Origin: Holophagae bacterium
Lineage (GTDB): Bacteria > Acidobacteriota > Thermoanaerobaculia > Thermoanaerobaculales > Sulfomarinibacteraceae
DNA length: 34,182 nt
Direction: 5' to 3'
Assembly: GCA_030618605.1 (NCBI GenBank)
Contig: JAUXDC010000006.1
Span: 1 to 34,182, forward strand
The position numbers and the translations under genes are program-made. The number at the start of each line of letters is the position of its first letter. The stretch's first letter is position 1. Below are positions 26,589 to 34,182 of the stretch, one piece after another. The notes beneath the pieces are model-generated. The model was not told the origin of the DNA. It did not search any database and saw nothing but the letters and a program-made list of their open reading frames with translations.

Positions 26589-28383
26589 GACCTGCTTCTC
26601 CAAGCCACTGGGTGACTATCTCATCCAAAAACGTCATGGGAAGAGCACCTTCACGAAGCAGGACATCATGAAAACCGCGGACGTCGAAATCTTGCTTCAA
26701 TGTGGTTTCGGCACGACTCCGGAGCGCGTGAATCCGCATCAGCCCAACCTTGTAGGCAGTGGCGTGGCCCGGCCACACACAGTAACGGTCCACGGCCTGG
26801 ACCACGTCGCTCCGCTGGTTTGGCGTATTTTCTATCAAATAGTCGATGGCCTCGTCCCGGCTCCACTTCTTGGCATGAAGACCGATGTCAACGACCAAGC
26901 GGGCCGACCGCTGCAGGTCCGCGGCCAGGCGTCCGAATTCACTATAGGGATCACTGTAGAACCCCAGGTCCTTGGCCAGCTTCTCTGCATAGAGCCCCCA
27001 GCCTTCGGCATAGGCGGTGTAATCGCTGTGACGACGGAACTGGGGCAGATGGGTCAATTCCTGTTGAATAGCGATCTGCATGTGGTGTCCGGGTACGGCC
27101 TCGTGATAGGCCACGACCTCCATGAAATACTTGGGCATCTCCGACATGCGCGAGAGATTGACATAGTAGACGCCAGGACGCTGGCCCTTGAGATCCGGGG
27201 CTTCGTAGAAGGCGTTGCCGGTGGATGCTTCCCGAAAGGCCTCAACCGGACGAACGATGACCAGGGCCTCGGGTTTGATGTTGAACAGCACATCCACTTT
27301 GCCGTTTACGGCTTCGATCAAACGCTCGGTGTCACGGAGATAGGCGACCCTGCCTTGATCCGTGTTCGGGTAGTAGAACTTGGGATCCGTGCGCGTGTAC
27401 TCGAAGAAATCCTGCAGGGAGCCCGCAAAGCCGACCTGTTTCATGACAGCACGCATGGCCTGGTGAATCCGTTCTATTTCACTCAAACCAAACGCGAACA
27501 TCTGGTCCTGGCTCATGTCGGTGGTGGTGTGGTTGCGCAGGGTGTAGCGATAGTAGGCTTCCCCCTGGGGCAGCTTCCAAACACCGGCCCGATTGTCCGC
27601 TTTTTCTTTCTGAGCCTGCAGCAATGTGATCAGATCCCGATACGCCGGGCCTACGGCGCTTTGCAGCGCCTGACGTGCGTCGTTGGTCAGGTTGCTTCGT
27701 TTTTCAGACGACACATTGAGTTGGTCGATCTTGTTGCAGAAGTCCTCAAAGAGCGGGCTGTTCGTCTCGCTCTGATCAAAGGGTCGGCCCGTAATGACGT
27801 TCTGACAGTCACGGATGACATAATCAAAGGTGAAACGCGGCAGGAGAATGCCTTTCTCCTGACTGCGTTTGAGACGTACACGGAGTTGATCCAGCAGCGG
27901 ACGTAATCCACTGAGTCGTTGGATATAGGCCTCGGCACTATGCAGGTCGGAGATGGTATGGACCTGCATGAGGATATAGGGCGCGCGCGAATGCCAGCCG
28001 TCCATCTGACTGACCGGGTAGGCGTGGTTGCCCCAGGTCTCCAGGGCTTCGATGCCGTCGAGCAGTTGTTTCTCATAGAGCCGCCAACTGAGGCAGGACC
28101 GCGCGTCCATTTGCGTGATATCGAACTCGTTGCGTAAACGCTCGAGGAGATTGCGGTAGAGACGTATCTCCTCTTTCGCCCCCCGCTCACTCAAATCGTC
28201 CCAGCGGTCCAGGTCGGCATCCATGCCGAGCTGTGTCTTTTGCGCGGGATGCAGATCCAGTGTCGCCTGGAACGCTTCTTCCAGGAAGGCCTCGAGGTTT
28301 GGGATCTGGGTGGTTTGCCCACAGCTGACGACGCTCAGCAACGAACACACACACATTGCGACGGTCAGGATTCTAGTCCGCAT
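26575..28383 (-). CDS. DUF885-family predicted metallopeptidase/dipeptidase (lipoprotein-like N-terminus)
   Basis: MEVVAYHEAVPGHHMQIAIQQEL (HEAVPGHH), AYAEGWGLYAEKLAKDLGFY, N-terminal CVCSLLSVVSCGQ; stop overlaps the start of the tricorn-like gene. Confidence 0.88.
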   Translation of the reverse strand: MRTRILTVAMCVCSLLSVVSCGQTTQIPNLEAFLEEAFQATLDLHPAQKTQLGMDADLDRWDDLSERGAKEEIRLYRNLLERLRNEFDITQMDARSCLSWRLYEKQLLDGIEALETWGNHAYPVSQMDGWHSRAPYILMQVHTISDLHSAEAYIQRLSGLRPLLDQLRVRLKRSQEKGILLPRFTFDYVIRDCQNVITGRPFDQSETNSPLFEDFCNKIDQLNVSSEKRSNLTNDARQALQSAVGPAYRDLITLLQAQKEKADNRAGVWKLPQGEAYYRYTLRNHTTTDMSQDQMFAFGLSEIERIHQAMRAVMKQVGFAGSLQDFFEYTRTDPKFYYPNTDQGRVAYLRDTERLIEAVNGKVDVLFNIKPEALVIVRPVEAFREASTGNAFYEAPDLKGQRPGVYYVNLSRMSEMPKYFMEVVAYHEAVPGHHMQIAIQQELTHLPQFRRHSDYTAYAEGWGLYAEKLAKDLGFYSDPYSEFGRLAADLQRSARLVVDIGLHAKKWSRDEAIDYLIENTPNQRSDVVQAVDRYCVWPGHATAYKVGLMRIHALRSRAETTLKQDFDVRGFHDVLLREGALPMTFLDEIVTQWLGEAGHVEH

Positions 28384-28546
28384 TATTCACCATCGGTACA
28401 GTTCTCCTCTACCTGATGTTTCCAGGACTGATCGACCCTTCGTGTTCCTCAATGCGATGATTGACCATTCTCAGCGCGAATGGAATGACTGAAACACAGA
28501 AATCTATAGCCGATACGTAGGTGCTTCCTCGGCTTCTGCTCAGGCT

Positions 28547-29440
28547 TCAGTCAGCCTCTCTCACACTCTGTCGATAGTCCATGGGACTGACACCGACCAC
28601 CCGTTTGAAGGCCCTGGAGAACGAGAACGGTGAGTTGTACCCAACCAGGTGGGCAACTGTTGACAGCTTGTGGTCACTTTGTCGGATCAGGACCCTCGCA
28701 TGGTCCATCCTGATGGAAGTCACCATGTTCATGGCGGTTTCCCCTTCGATAGTTCTGACCATCGTACGGAAGTGTCCAGGGGAGAGACCTAAGTTGTCCG
28801 CCATGTTCTCCGTTGTCCAGGCAAAGGCCGGTTTCTCCTTCACCTCTCGCCAGAGCGAGCAAAGCTGGCGAGAGCGGGCGTCCAGTTCACCCTCTCTGCA
28901 GCTGAACACCAAGCGGTCCAGGTACGCTCCTATGAGCAGCCTCAAGGCGTATCCGATTGGTTCTGAGGGTGGGAGATTCGTGGTTGACTCGAGGGAGTAC
29001 TTGTCCATGGCGAAGAACAGGTCTTGAGTGTCGAGGTCATGAAACAGCTCGATGCGGTTGCCGAAGCCGTAGTGTTTCGGATCGTTTTGCGTGATGTGGA
29101 ACCACGCGACCTCCCAGAAGCTGTCGATCCGGTAGCGAAACGGAACGTGGGCTGGCACGAACCACAGATCTCCGGATTTCACCAGATAGTCGGTTTCTCC
29201 GGTCTCCAAATGGCATTCACCTTCGATGCAACCCAAGATGGAGTGGTAGGTCTTGTCTTTCCTGGCGAGGGTCGAGCCGGCGTGCATCTGGCTCAACCCA
29301 GCCAGGCTGATGCCTCTTTCGGCAAGGGGATCGGACCACCCGGTCTCGGTTTGGAGAATACGTTCCCGGCAACCCGCGGAAAAAACTGTCGTATCGGTTA
29401 TGCTTTTCTTTGTCACGGATATTCCAGTTTCGGGCCTCAT
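28547..29440 (-). CDS. AraC-family regulator with N-terminal cupin-type ligand domain
   Basis: N-terminal SILGCIEGECHLETGETDYLVKSGDLWFVPAHVPFRYRI; C-terminal HTH (TSIRMDHARVLIRQSDHKLSTVAHLVGYNSPFSFSRAFKRVVGVSPMDYRQS). Divergent from the DUF819 gene. Confidence 0.88.
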   Translation of the reverse strand: MRPETGISVTKKSITDTTVFSAGCRERILQTETGWSDPLAERGISLAGLSQMHAGSTLARKDKTYHSILGCIEGECHLETGETDYLVKSGDLWFVPAHVPFRYRIDSFWEVAWFHITQNDPKHYGFGNRIELFHDLDTQDLFFAMDKYSLESTTNLPPSEPIGYALRLLIGAYLDRLVFSCREGELDARSRQLCSLWREVKEKPAFAWTTENMADNLGLSPGHFRTMVRTIEGETAMNMVTSIRMDHARVLIRQSDHKLSTVAHLVGYNSPFSFSRAFKRVVGVSPMDYRQSVREAD

Positions 29441-29530
29441 GATGGATTATTAACTCGACAGGATCGCCGCCCAGTCCTTATTCTGTCAAGAACTTAGGTC
29501 TCAGTCCAATGGGTGACGGGAGATTCCTTG

Positions 29531-30673
29531 ATGCAGGTCGATCCAAACGATATTTTCACGCTTGGGACAATGATGGTGGGCCTTGCTTGCCTCGGCTTTT
29601 GTGTTGACCAGCACCCCATCGGTCGCAAGACGTCCGGTGTCATCTGGGTGCTCGGTGGCGCCATGTTGCTCTCGAACTTCAAGATCGTGCCCTTCCAGGC
29701 TCCTGCGTACAGCTTTGTCGGCAATACCTTGGTCCCCCTGGCCATCCCACTGCTCCTATTCAAGGCCGACGTGAGACGTATCTTTCGTGAGAGTGGGCGG
29801 GTGATGGTGACTTTTGGCATCGCTAGCCTGGCGACCATAGTGGGTGCGGTGTTGGGTCACTTCTTGTTGAATCTGGGTGAGATCGGCCCCAAGGTCGCGG
29901 GAGTATACACCGGGGCCTACATCGGAGGCGCCGTCAATCTTCTCGCCGTCTCCGAAGCAGTCTCCATGACCGAAACCGAGTTCAGTGGAACCATCAGCGC
30001 CAGTTCTGTGGTCAGCATTCTCGCGTTGATGATGCTCGTTGCACTCTCGTCAGCAAAGTGGTTGTTGAAGAGAATCCCATCCGTCCACATGGATGATCAC
30101 AACGCCGACGAAAGCAGCGCAATGGGCCCGACAGCTGCTCCCAAGTTCCTGGTAACCCACATCTCCTTTGTTCTGGCGTTGAGCTTTCTGATCTGCGCGG
30201 CGGCGGAACATGTCGGTGATCTGCTGGGAATGCCGAACTACAGAATTCTCCTCATTACGTTGCTTGCCGTGCTGATCGCCAACCTCATTCCTAGCGTGAT
30301 GCAGAAGCTGCAAGGCGAACTCGAGCTCGGCATGTTTTTCATGTACATATTCTTCGCCGCCGTGGGCGCCGGGACAGACGCCCTTCAGTTTGTGGAGACA
30401 GCTCCGTTGTTGTTCATATACGGCATGATCATCATCACGGTACACCTTGCGTTGGTGCTGGCGACCGCCCGCCTATTCAAGATTGATTTGGCCGAGGCGA
30501 TGGTCGCCTCCGGAGCGGCACTCGTGGGGCCAAGCGTGACCGCCGCAATCGCCGCGTCTCGTGGTTGGAGGTCCCTTGTGACGCCGGCGATCATGTGCGG
30601 AATCTTCGGCTATGCGATCGCCACCTTCCTGGGCTATGCGCTCTACCTCATCCTCTCTGGTGGGGCTTTCTAG
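29531..30673 (+). CDS. DUF819-family multi-TM membrane protein (putative transporter)
   Basis: ~10 hydrophobic segments; FVGNTLVPLAIPLLLFKADVRRIFRESGR, GVYTGAYIGGAVNLLAVSEAV; ATG at 29531 with GGGAG SD. Confidence 0.82.
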   Translation: MQVDPNDIFTLGTMMVGLACLGFCVDQHPIGRKTSGVIWVLGGAMLLSNFKIVPFQAPAYSFVGNTLVPLAIPLLLFKADVRRIFRESGRVMVTFGIASLATIVGAVLGHFLLNLGEIGPKVAGVYTGAYIGGAVNLLAVSEAVSMTETEFSGTISASSVVSILALMMLVALSSAKWLLKRIPSVHMDDHNADESSAMGPTAAPKFLVTHISFVLALSFLICAAAEHVGDLLGMPNYRILLITLLAVLIANLIPSVMQKLQGELELGMFFMYIFFAAVGAGTDALQFVETAPLLFIYGMIIITVHLALVLATARLFKIDLAEAMVASGAALVGPSVTAAIAASRGWRSLVTPAIMCGIFGYAIATFLGYALYLILSGGAF

Positions 30674-30675
30674 CA

Positions 30676-31788
30676 ATGGTCACTCGCCTAGGGTCGGTCG
30701 CCCTCGACAAGGCTCGACACTATCTCAGGGTGGCAAACGTCGAATACGCAGATCTGTTTGAGTTGTCGGAGGGAGCCAATCACCAGGTGTTCGAGGTTGC
30801 GCTGAATCGTCAACCGAGTCTGATCCTGAAGTTCAGCCAAGGTGAGGACAGGGCGCTGAGCAAGAAGGATCCCCTCTTCGGCGGTGAAGTCTCTCTGCGG
30901 CGTGAGCTCAGAATCTATCGAGCCCTTGAAAAGAAAACGAGCCTCCGAACGCCTGAGATCTTGGCAACAGATGGCGAATACTACGTGTTGATGGAGAAAA
31001 TCGCCGGCCAGCTCTGGTACGAATTCATGGCCTCGAACGACAACTCTGAGACGTGCTTCCTGAACTCGATGGCTTCTCTAGGTAAGGTCTTCGCTGAGCT
31101 CCACCATGTGACGTTTCAGAGCTTCGGAGACTTCTTGTCCGAAGCGAGCGTTGGACCCCAGAGAAAAAACTACGCCAAGAGATTTGTCGACGTTCTGAAC
31201 TACAGATTGGAGAACGCCCTCGACAAAGGCGCCCTATTGAAGCAGGAGTCGAACGATATCCATTCGGCTGTATTGAGGTGCCTTGAGCAGTACCGGGGCC
31301 AGCTCGACGCTGAAGTGGCGCCTGCGGTCATCGTCTTGGATGACATGCACCCGGCGAATTTCTTTGTCGACGAGTCAGGAAACGCTGAGGGTTTCTTCGA
31401 CATCGAGTTTACCCAGACCGCGCACCCAAGCCTCGAGTACTACTCCCTTTGCATCTTCCTGTTCAACTACCTGGGCGGGGGGGGCTTCACCAAGGCCAAG
31501 AAGGCCTTTGATGATTCCTATCGCGAAGCCGGAGGTCCGTGTGGACTGGATGCCCCGATCTTTGCCGAGCTCACCTGGCTGTCTGCAGTCTCGAGGTATG
31601 TTGAGCTTTGCTGTTCCTATCACGGCGTAGTGGACGGCCTCAGAGACGATTGGAGCCCTCGGTTCAAGAAGACGGTGCTCGAATGGATAAGGACGGGCCG
31701 GGTCGATTACCTGTCCGCCGGCGACATGCAAAGGGAGAAGTCCCACTGGCTGTTGGAACAGAGGCAGCGAGAGCGGAGAAACAAATGA
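30676..31788 (+). CDS. APH-fold small-molecule kinase (MtnK/methylthioribose kinase-like)
   Basis: EGANHQVFEVALNRQPSLILKFSQ, VIVLDDMHPANFFVDESGNAEGFFDIEFTQTAHPSLEY; ATG at 30676 three nt after the DUF819 stop. Confidence 0.72.
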   Translation: MVTRLGSVALDKARHYLRVANVEYADLFELSEGANHQVFEVALNRQPSLILKFSQGEDRALSKKDPLFGGEVSLRRELRIYRALEKKTSLRTPEILATDGEYYVLMEKIAGQLWYEFMASNDNSETCFLNSMASLGKVFAELHHVTFQSFGDFLSEASVGPQRKNYAKRFVDVLNYRLENALDKGALLKQESNDIHSAVLRCLEQYRGQLDAEVAPAVIVLDDMHPANFFVDESGNAEGFFDIEFTQTAHPSLEYYSLCIFLFNYLGGGGFTKAKKAFDDSYREAGGPCGLDAPIFAELTWLSAVSRYVELCCSYHGVVDGLRDDWSPRFKKTVLEWIRTGRVDYLSAGDMQREKSHWLLEQRQRERRNK

Positions 31789-32477
31789 AGCAGATCAAGA
31801 TTGCGGCCGGGTTGGCACACGTGGACTACGGGCGGATGGCGGATATTGTCACTGAAGCCACCGACGCGGGCGTGGACATTATTCACTGCGATGCCGCCGA
31901 CATGACGGACCTGAAGAACATGCAGCTTATGGGCGGACACCAGGTCATCTCTGGGATCAGACCCCACACGACGTTGCCCATCGAATGCCACGCCTACGTG
32001 AGGGAGGCGGACGTCTTCTTTGTAGACCAGATAGCCAAGTCCGGCGCCAACTCCCTGATTCTCCCCGCGGAGCAGTACCTTGGCGCGGATGGAGCGTACA
32101 TTCTGAGGCGGTGCAGAGATCACGGGATCAGCTTCGGTTTCACGATCGGGTGTTTCGCTCCGTTGTCGTTCGTCGAAGAGGCGGTGTACGAGCTGGATCG
32201 CCTCCACATTGTGGTGCACGGCGTCAACAACGACGACTGGACGTGGCGGGAGACAGCCATACCACTGATTCGAAACGCACGAGCGTTGATTGAAAAGAGA
32301 AACCCGAGATGCGAACTGGCCGTAGACGGGGGCATCAGGGCCTCCAACCTCGCGAAGTTGGTCAACGAGGACATCGACGTGTTGGTCGCGTCCTCCGCCA
32401 TCTTCAAACATGAGGAAGGAATTCGGGCAGGTGTCCTCGAACTCAAGGAGGCTATAGACAGAGCCATACTTTCCTAG
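31785..32477 (+). CDS. Ribulose-phosphate 3-epimerase-like TIM-barrel epimerase
   Basis: MKQIKIAAGLAHVDYGRMADIVTEATDAGVDIIHCDAADM, ECHAYV, FTIGCFAP, VHGVNN, LAVDGGIRASNLAKL: RPE-type metal/catalytic H-D-H-D positions appear conserved. ATGA overlap with the upstream kinase stop. Confidence 0.8.
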   Translation: MKQIKIAAGLAHVDYGRMADIVTEATDAGVDIIHCDAADMTDLKNMQLMGGHQVISGIRPHTTLPIECHAYVREADVFFVDQIAKSGANSLILPAEQYLGADGAYILRRCRDHGISFGFTIGCFAPLSFVEEAVYELDRLHIVVHGVNNDDWTWRETAIPLIRNARALIEKRNPRCELAVDGGIRASNLAKLVNEDIDVLVASSAIFKHEEGIRAGVLELKEAIDRAILS

Positions 32478-32684
32478 GCCAGGGATTTCTCGCACCCCGA
32501 CCAGGCGCAACCAATAGTGATTTGCTTTTTCCAACCTGCTCCAACTTGGTTATGCAATTCGTGGAGTTCTCGTACATATCTCCAAAAACGAACCGATATG
32601 GCACCGATACCGATACGGCAAGGACGGATCAATACCAAGGATTTCCGGCGCACAACAGTAGAATGCGCCTGAAGGAGTACTACC

Positions 32685-33776
32685 ATGACCGTATATGAAC
32701 ACCGCCGAAGAGCACTGGATACAAATGTAACCTTCGCAGGGTATCTGGTGGTCGATCTGGCGCGACTGATGCCCAAGGAGATCGACCACACCAGCCTGTT
32801 TTTTCTCACCGGGTACCAGGGCGAGGGGGTACTCTTCATTACCCCAGCGGAGTCTGTGCTTTTGGCGGACGAGCGCTACTTCGAGGCGGCGAAAGCCAGT
32901 GTCGGCCATGACCTGGTGGTCCATCAGGCTGCGGGCGACTACCTGGCGAACATCAAGGAAGAGGTCGAACGGCTTGGCCTCTCTGAGCTGTCATTTACCT
33001 CCAACCGCATCACCTACTCCCTCTACAATCGACTGCGGCAGCTGCTCGACATCGACCTGACGCCTTGTGAGGATCCCATCGCCGGGCTGAGAATGAAAAA
33101 GGACTCTGAGGAGATCGGGCGAATCGAGGCTGCGGTTAAAATCTCGGAAACCTGCCTGCACCGTCTCGTCGAAGAAATTCGAGTCGGCATGACCGAGAAA
33201 CAGATCGCCTCACGCCTGGACATCCTGATGTTGGAAAACGGAGTGGGACCAGCGTTCGAAACCATTGTCGCAGCCGGCGAGAATAGCTTCAATCAGCATC
33301 ACCAACCATCGGACCGACCCATCAACGCGGGGGAGTTTCTCTTGATCGATTTTGGTGCGAGAAAGGACGAGTATCTCGCCGACATCACGAGGACCTTTGC
33401 CGTGGGCGCCGCTACACCCAAAATGCAGGCCATTCACAACACTGCCCGCGGGGCCACCGAGCTTGGCACTGAGTTGTTGCGGCCGGGAACACCCATCAAA
33501 GATGTGTGGCAGGCTCTCAAAAACTACTTCGATCAGACCGAATATGGGCCTCATAGCGAGATCTCCGGCCATTGCATCGGCCTCGATGTGCACGAAAGAC
33601 CTTTCATCCTGGCCGATGATGCGCTCGAGCTGCAACCGGGCATGGTGACCACCATGGAACCGGGCATCTACATCCAGGGCTATGGGGGAGTGCGCATCGA
33701 GGACGACGTGCTGATTACGCCCAACGGGCCGCGGGCGCTGAGCACCTTCCCGAGGGACCTGATCGTCGTCGGCTGA
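32685..33776 (+). CDS. M24-family Xaa-Pro aminopeptidase/dipeptidase
   Basis: M24 metal ligands: LLIDFGARKDEYLADITRTFAVG (D, D), SGHCIGLDVHERPF (H), TTMEPGIYI (E), GVRIEDDVLIT (E); SD GAAGGAG upstream. Confidence 0.92.
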   Translation: MTVYEHRRRALDTNVTFAGYLVVDLARLMPKEIDHTSLFFLTGYQGEGVLFITPAESVLLADERYFEAAKASVGHDLVVHQAAGDYLANIKEEVERLGLSELSFTSNRITYSLYNRLRQLLDIDLTPCEDPIAGLRMKKDSEEIGRIEAAVKISETCLHRLVEEIRVGMTEKQIASRLDILMLENGVGPAFETIVAAGENSFNQHHQPSDRPINAGEFLLIDFGARKDEYLADITRTFAVGAATPKMQAIHNTARGATELGTELLRPGTPIKDVWQALKNYFDQTEYGPHSEISGHCIGLDVHERPFILADDALELQPGMVTTMEPGIYIQGYGGVRIEDDVLITPNGPRALSTFPRDLIVVG

Positions 33777-33867
33777 TCTAAGAGGTCGAAGAACCTATCT
33801 TTTCCAAGAGACCTTGACGAACGTCAAATCGGTGTCACGTGTTTCAAGGTTTACAACGATGAAACTG

Positions 33868-33896
33868 AATTACAAGGGACACTACTCAGCTCTTGC
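33868..33896. repeat. Third, diverged copy of the RAYT-associated motif
   Basis: AATTACAAGGGACACTACTCAGCTCTTGC matches the reverse complement of the 16197/16241 repeats (AATTACAGGGGACACTATCAAGCTCTTGC) at 25 of 29 positions. Confidence 0.75.
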
Positions 33897-34064
33897 TTCC
33901 CACACGCCCCTCACCTGGTCGTAGACTGCCTGGACGAGCCAATACAGGGGCGTCTCTTGTGGCTTGCCCCTCCGGAAAACGCGCCGAGCGGGGGGGGAGC
34001 CTGCGCGACCCCGAAGGCCGCAGGACGGCTGCCACGTGTAGCATTGGGGTATTGTGGACCCCAA
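33882..34064 (-). pseudogene. Truncated N-terminal fragment of an IS91-like transposase
   Basis: RRGKPQETPLYWLVQAVYDQVRGVWEARAE resembles the N-terminal segment preceding the zinc-binding domain of IS91-type transposases; ORF ends inside the 33868-33896 motif. Confidence 0.4.
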
Positions 34065-34098
34065 GCAGCCGAACCTAATGCCCCAATGCTAAACGTGG
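34032..34098. repeat. Large imperfect palindrome, 22-bp arms, 23-nt loop
   Basis: CCACGTGTAGCATTGGGGTATT (34032-34053) versus AATGCCCCAATGCTAAACGTGG (34077-34098): 20 of 22 Watson-Crick complementary positions. Confidence 0.85.
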
Positions 34099-34182
34099 TA
34101 CCGTTTGTAGACATCCTGGCAAAAGTAATGCGCGCGAAAAAGGTGCTGAATAATGCCGCATCTGACTGACGCACTAGACGCC

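Noticed and set aside
31707-32534. 275-aa minus-strand ORF opposite the epimerase
   Set aside because: Shadow ORF; the plus strand has epimerase motifs and translational coupling to the kinase.
32594-32622. Short CCGATA repeats upstream of the M24 gene
   Set aside because: Only three imperfect hexamers, too short to distinguish from chance.
34032-34098. Integron attC site interpretation of the palindrome
   Set aside because: No RYYYAAC/GTTRRRY core sites at the arms and no integrase in the window.
33882-34174. Small ORFs at the window end as genuine novel genes
   Set aside because: Short overlapping frames on both strands; only the IS91-like text in one minus-strand frame looks meaningful.

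Overview
GC-rich bacterial chromosomal window of about 34 kb, about 20 supportable genes plus several small repeat or mobile elements. Left part (1-9.6 kb): secreted EF-hand and hypothetical proteins, an FHA + AAA + Fis transcriptional activator whose sigma54-contact loop is degenerate, a 1021-aa FG-GAP/CSLREA beta-helix secreted protein, an HTH + HATPase + STAS-like (DUF4325) fusion regulator, and a Ser/Thr kinase with TPRs. Middle (9.7-16.3 kb): GT39-type glycosyltransferase, a 229-bp MITE with 18-bp inverted ends and a 5-bp target duplication, an Rrf2 regulator beside a quinol-type NO reductase (norZ), inverted heptad-repeat arrays, and a truncated CSLREA gene next to a REP-type (Y1/HUH) transposase with recurrent ~29-32-bp motifs. 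Right part (16.4-33.8 kb), the most interesting: hypD/hypE-like glycyl radical enzyme and activase (trans-4-hydroxyproline dehydratase type), a divergent PAS-AraC regulator, a PHYKPL/ETNPPL-type phospholyase with an adjacent HYKK-like kinase, a chimeric aldehyde dehydrogenase::nucleotidyltransferase deletion scar, tricorn-like S41 and DUF885 peptidases, an AraC-regulated DUF819 transporter/APH-fold kinase/ribulose-P-3-epimerase-like cassette, and an M24 Xaa-Pro peptidase. My leading hypothesis is a catabolic island for collagen-type hydroxylated amino acids (hydroxyproline and possibly hydroxylysine), with a separate uncharacterised sugar-like catabolic cassette. All family calls are from reading motifs; no searches were run.
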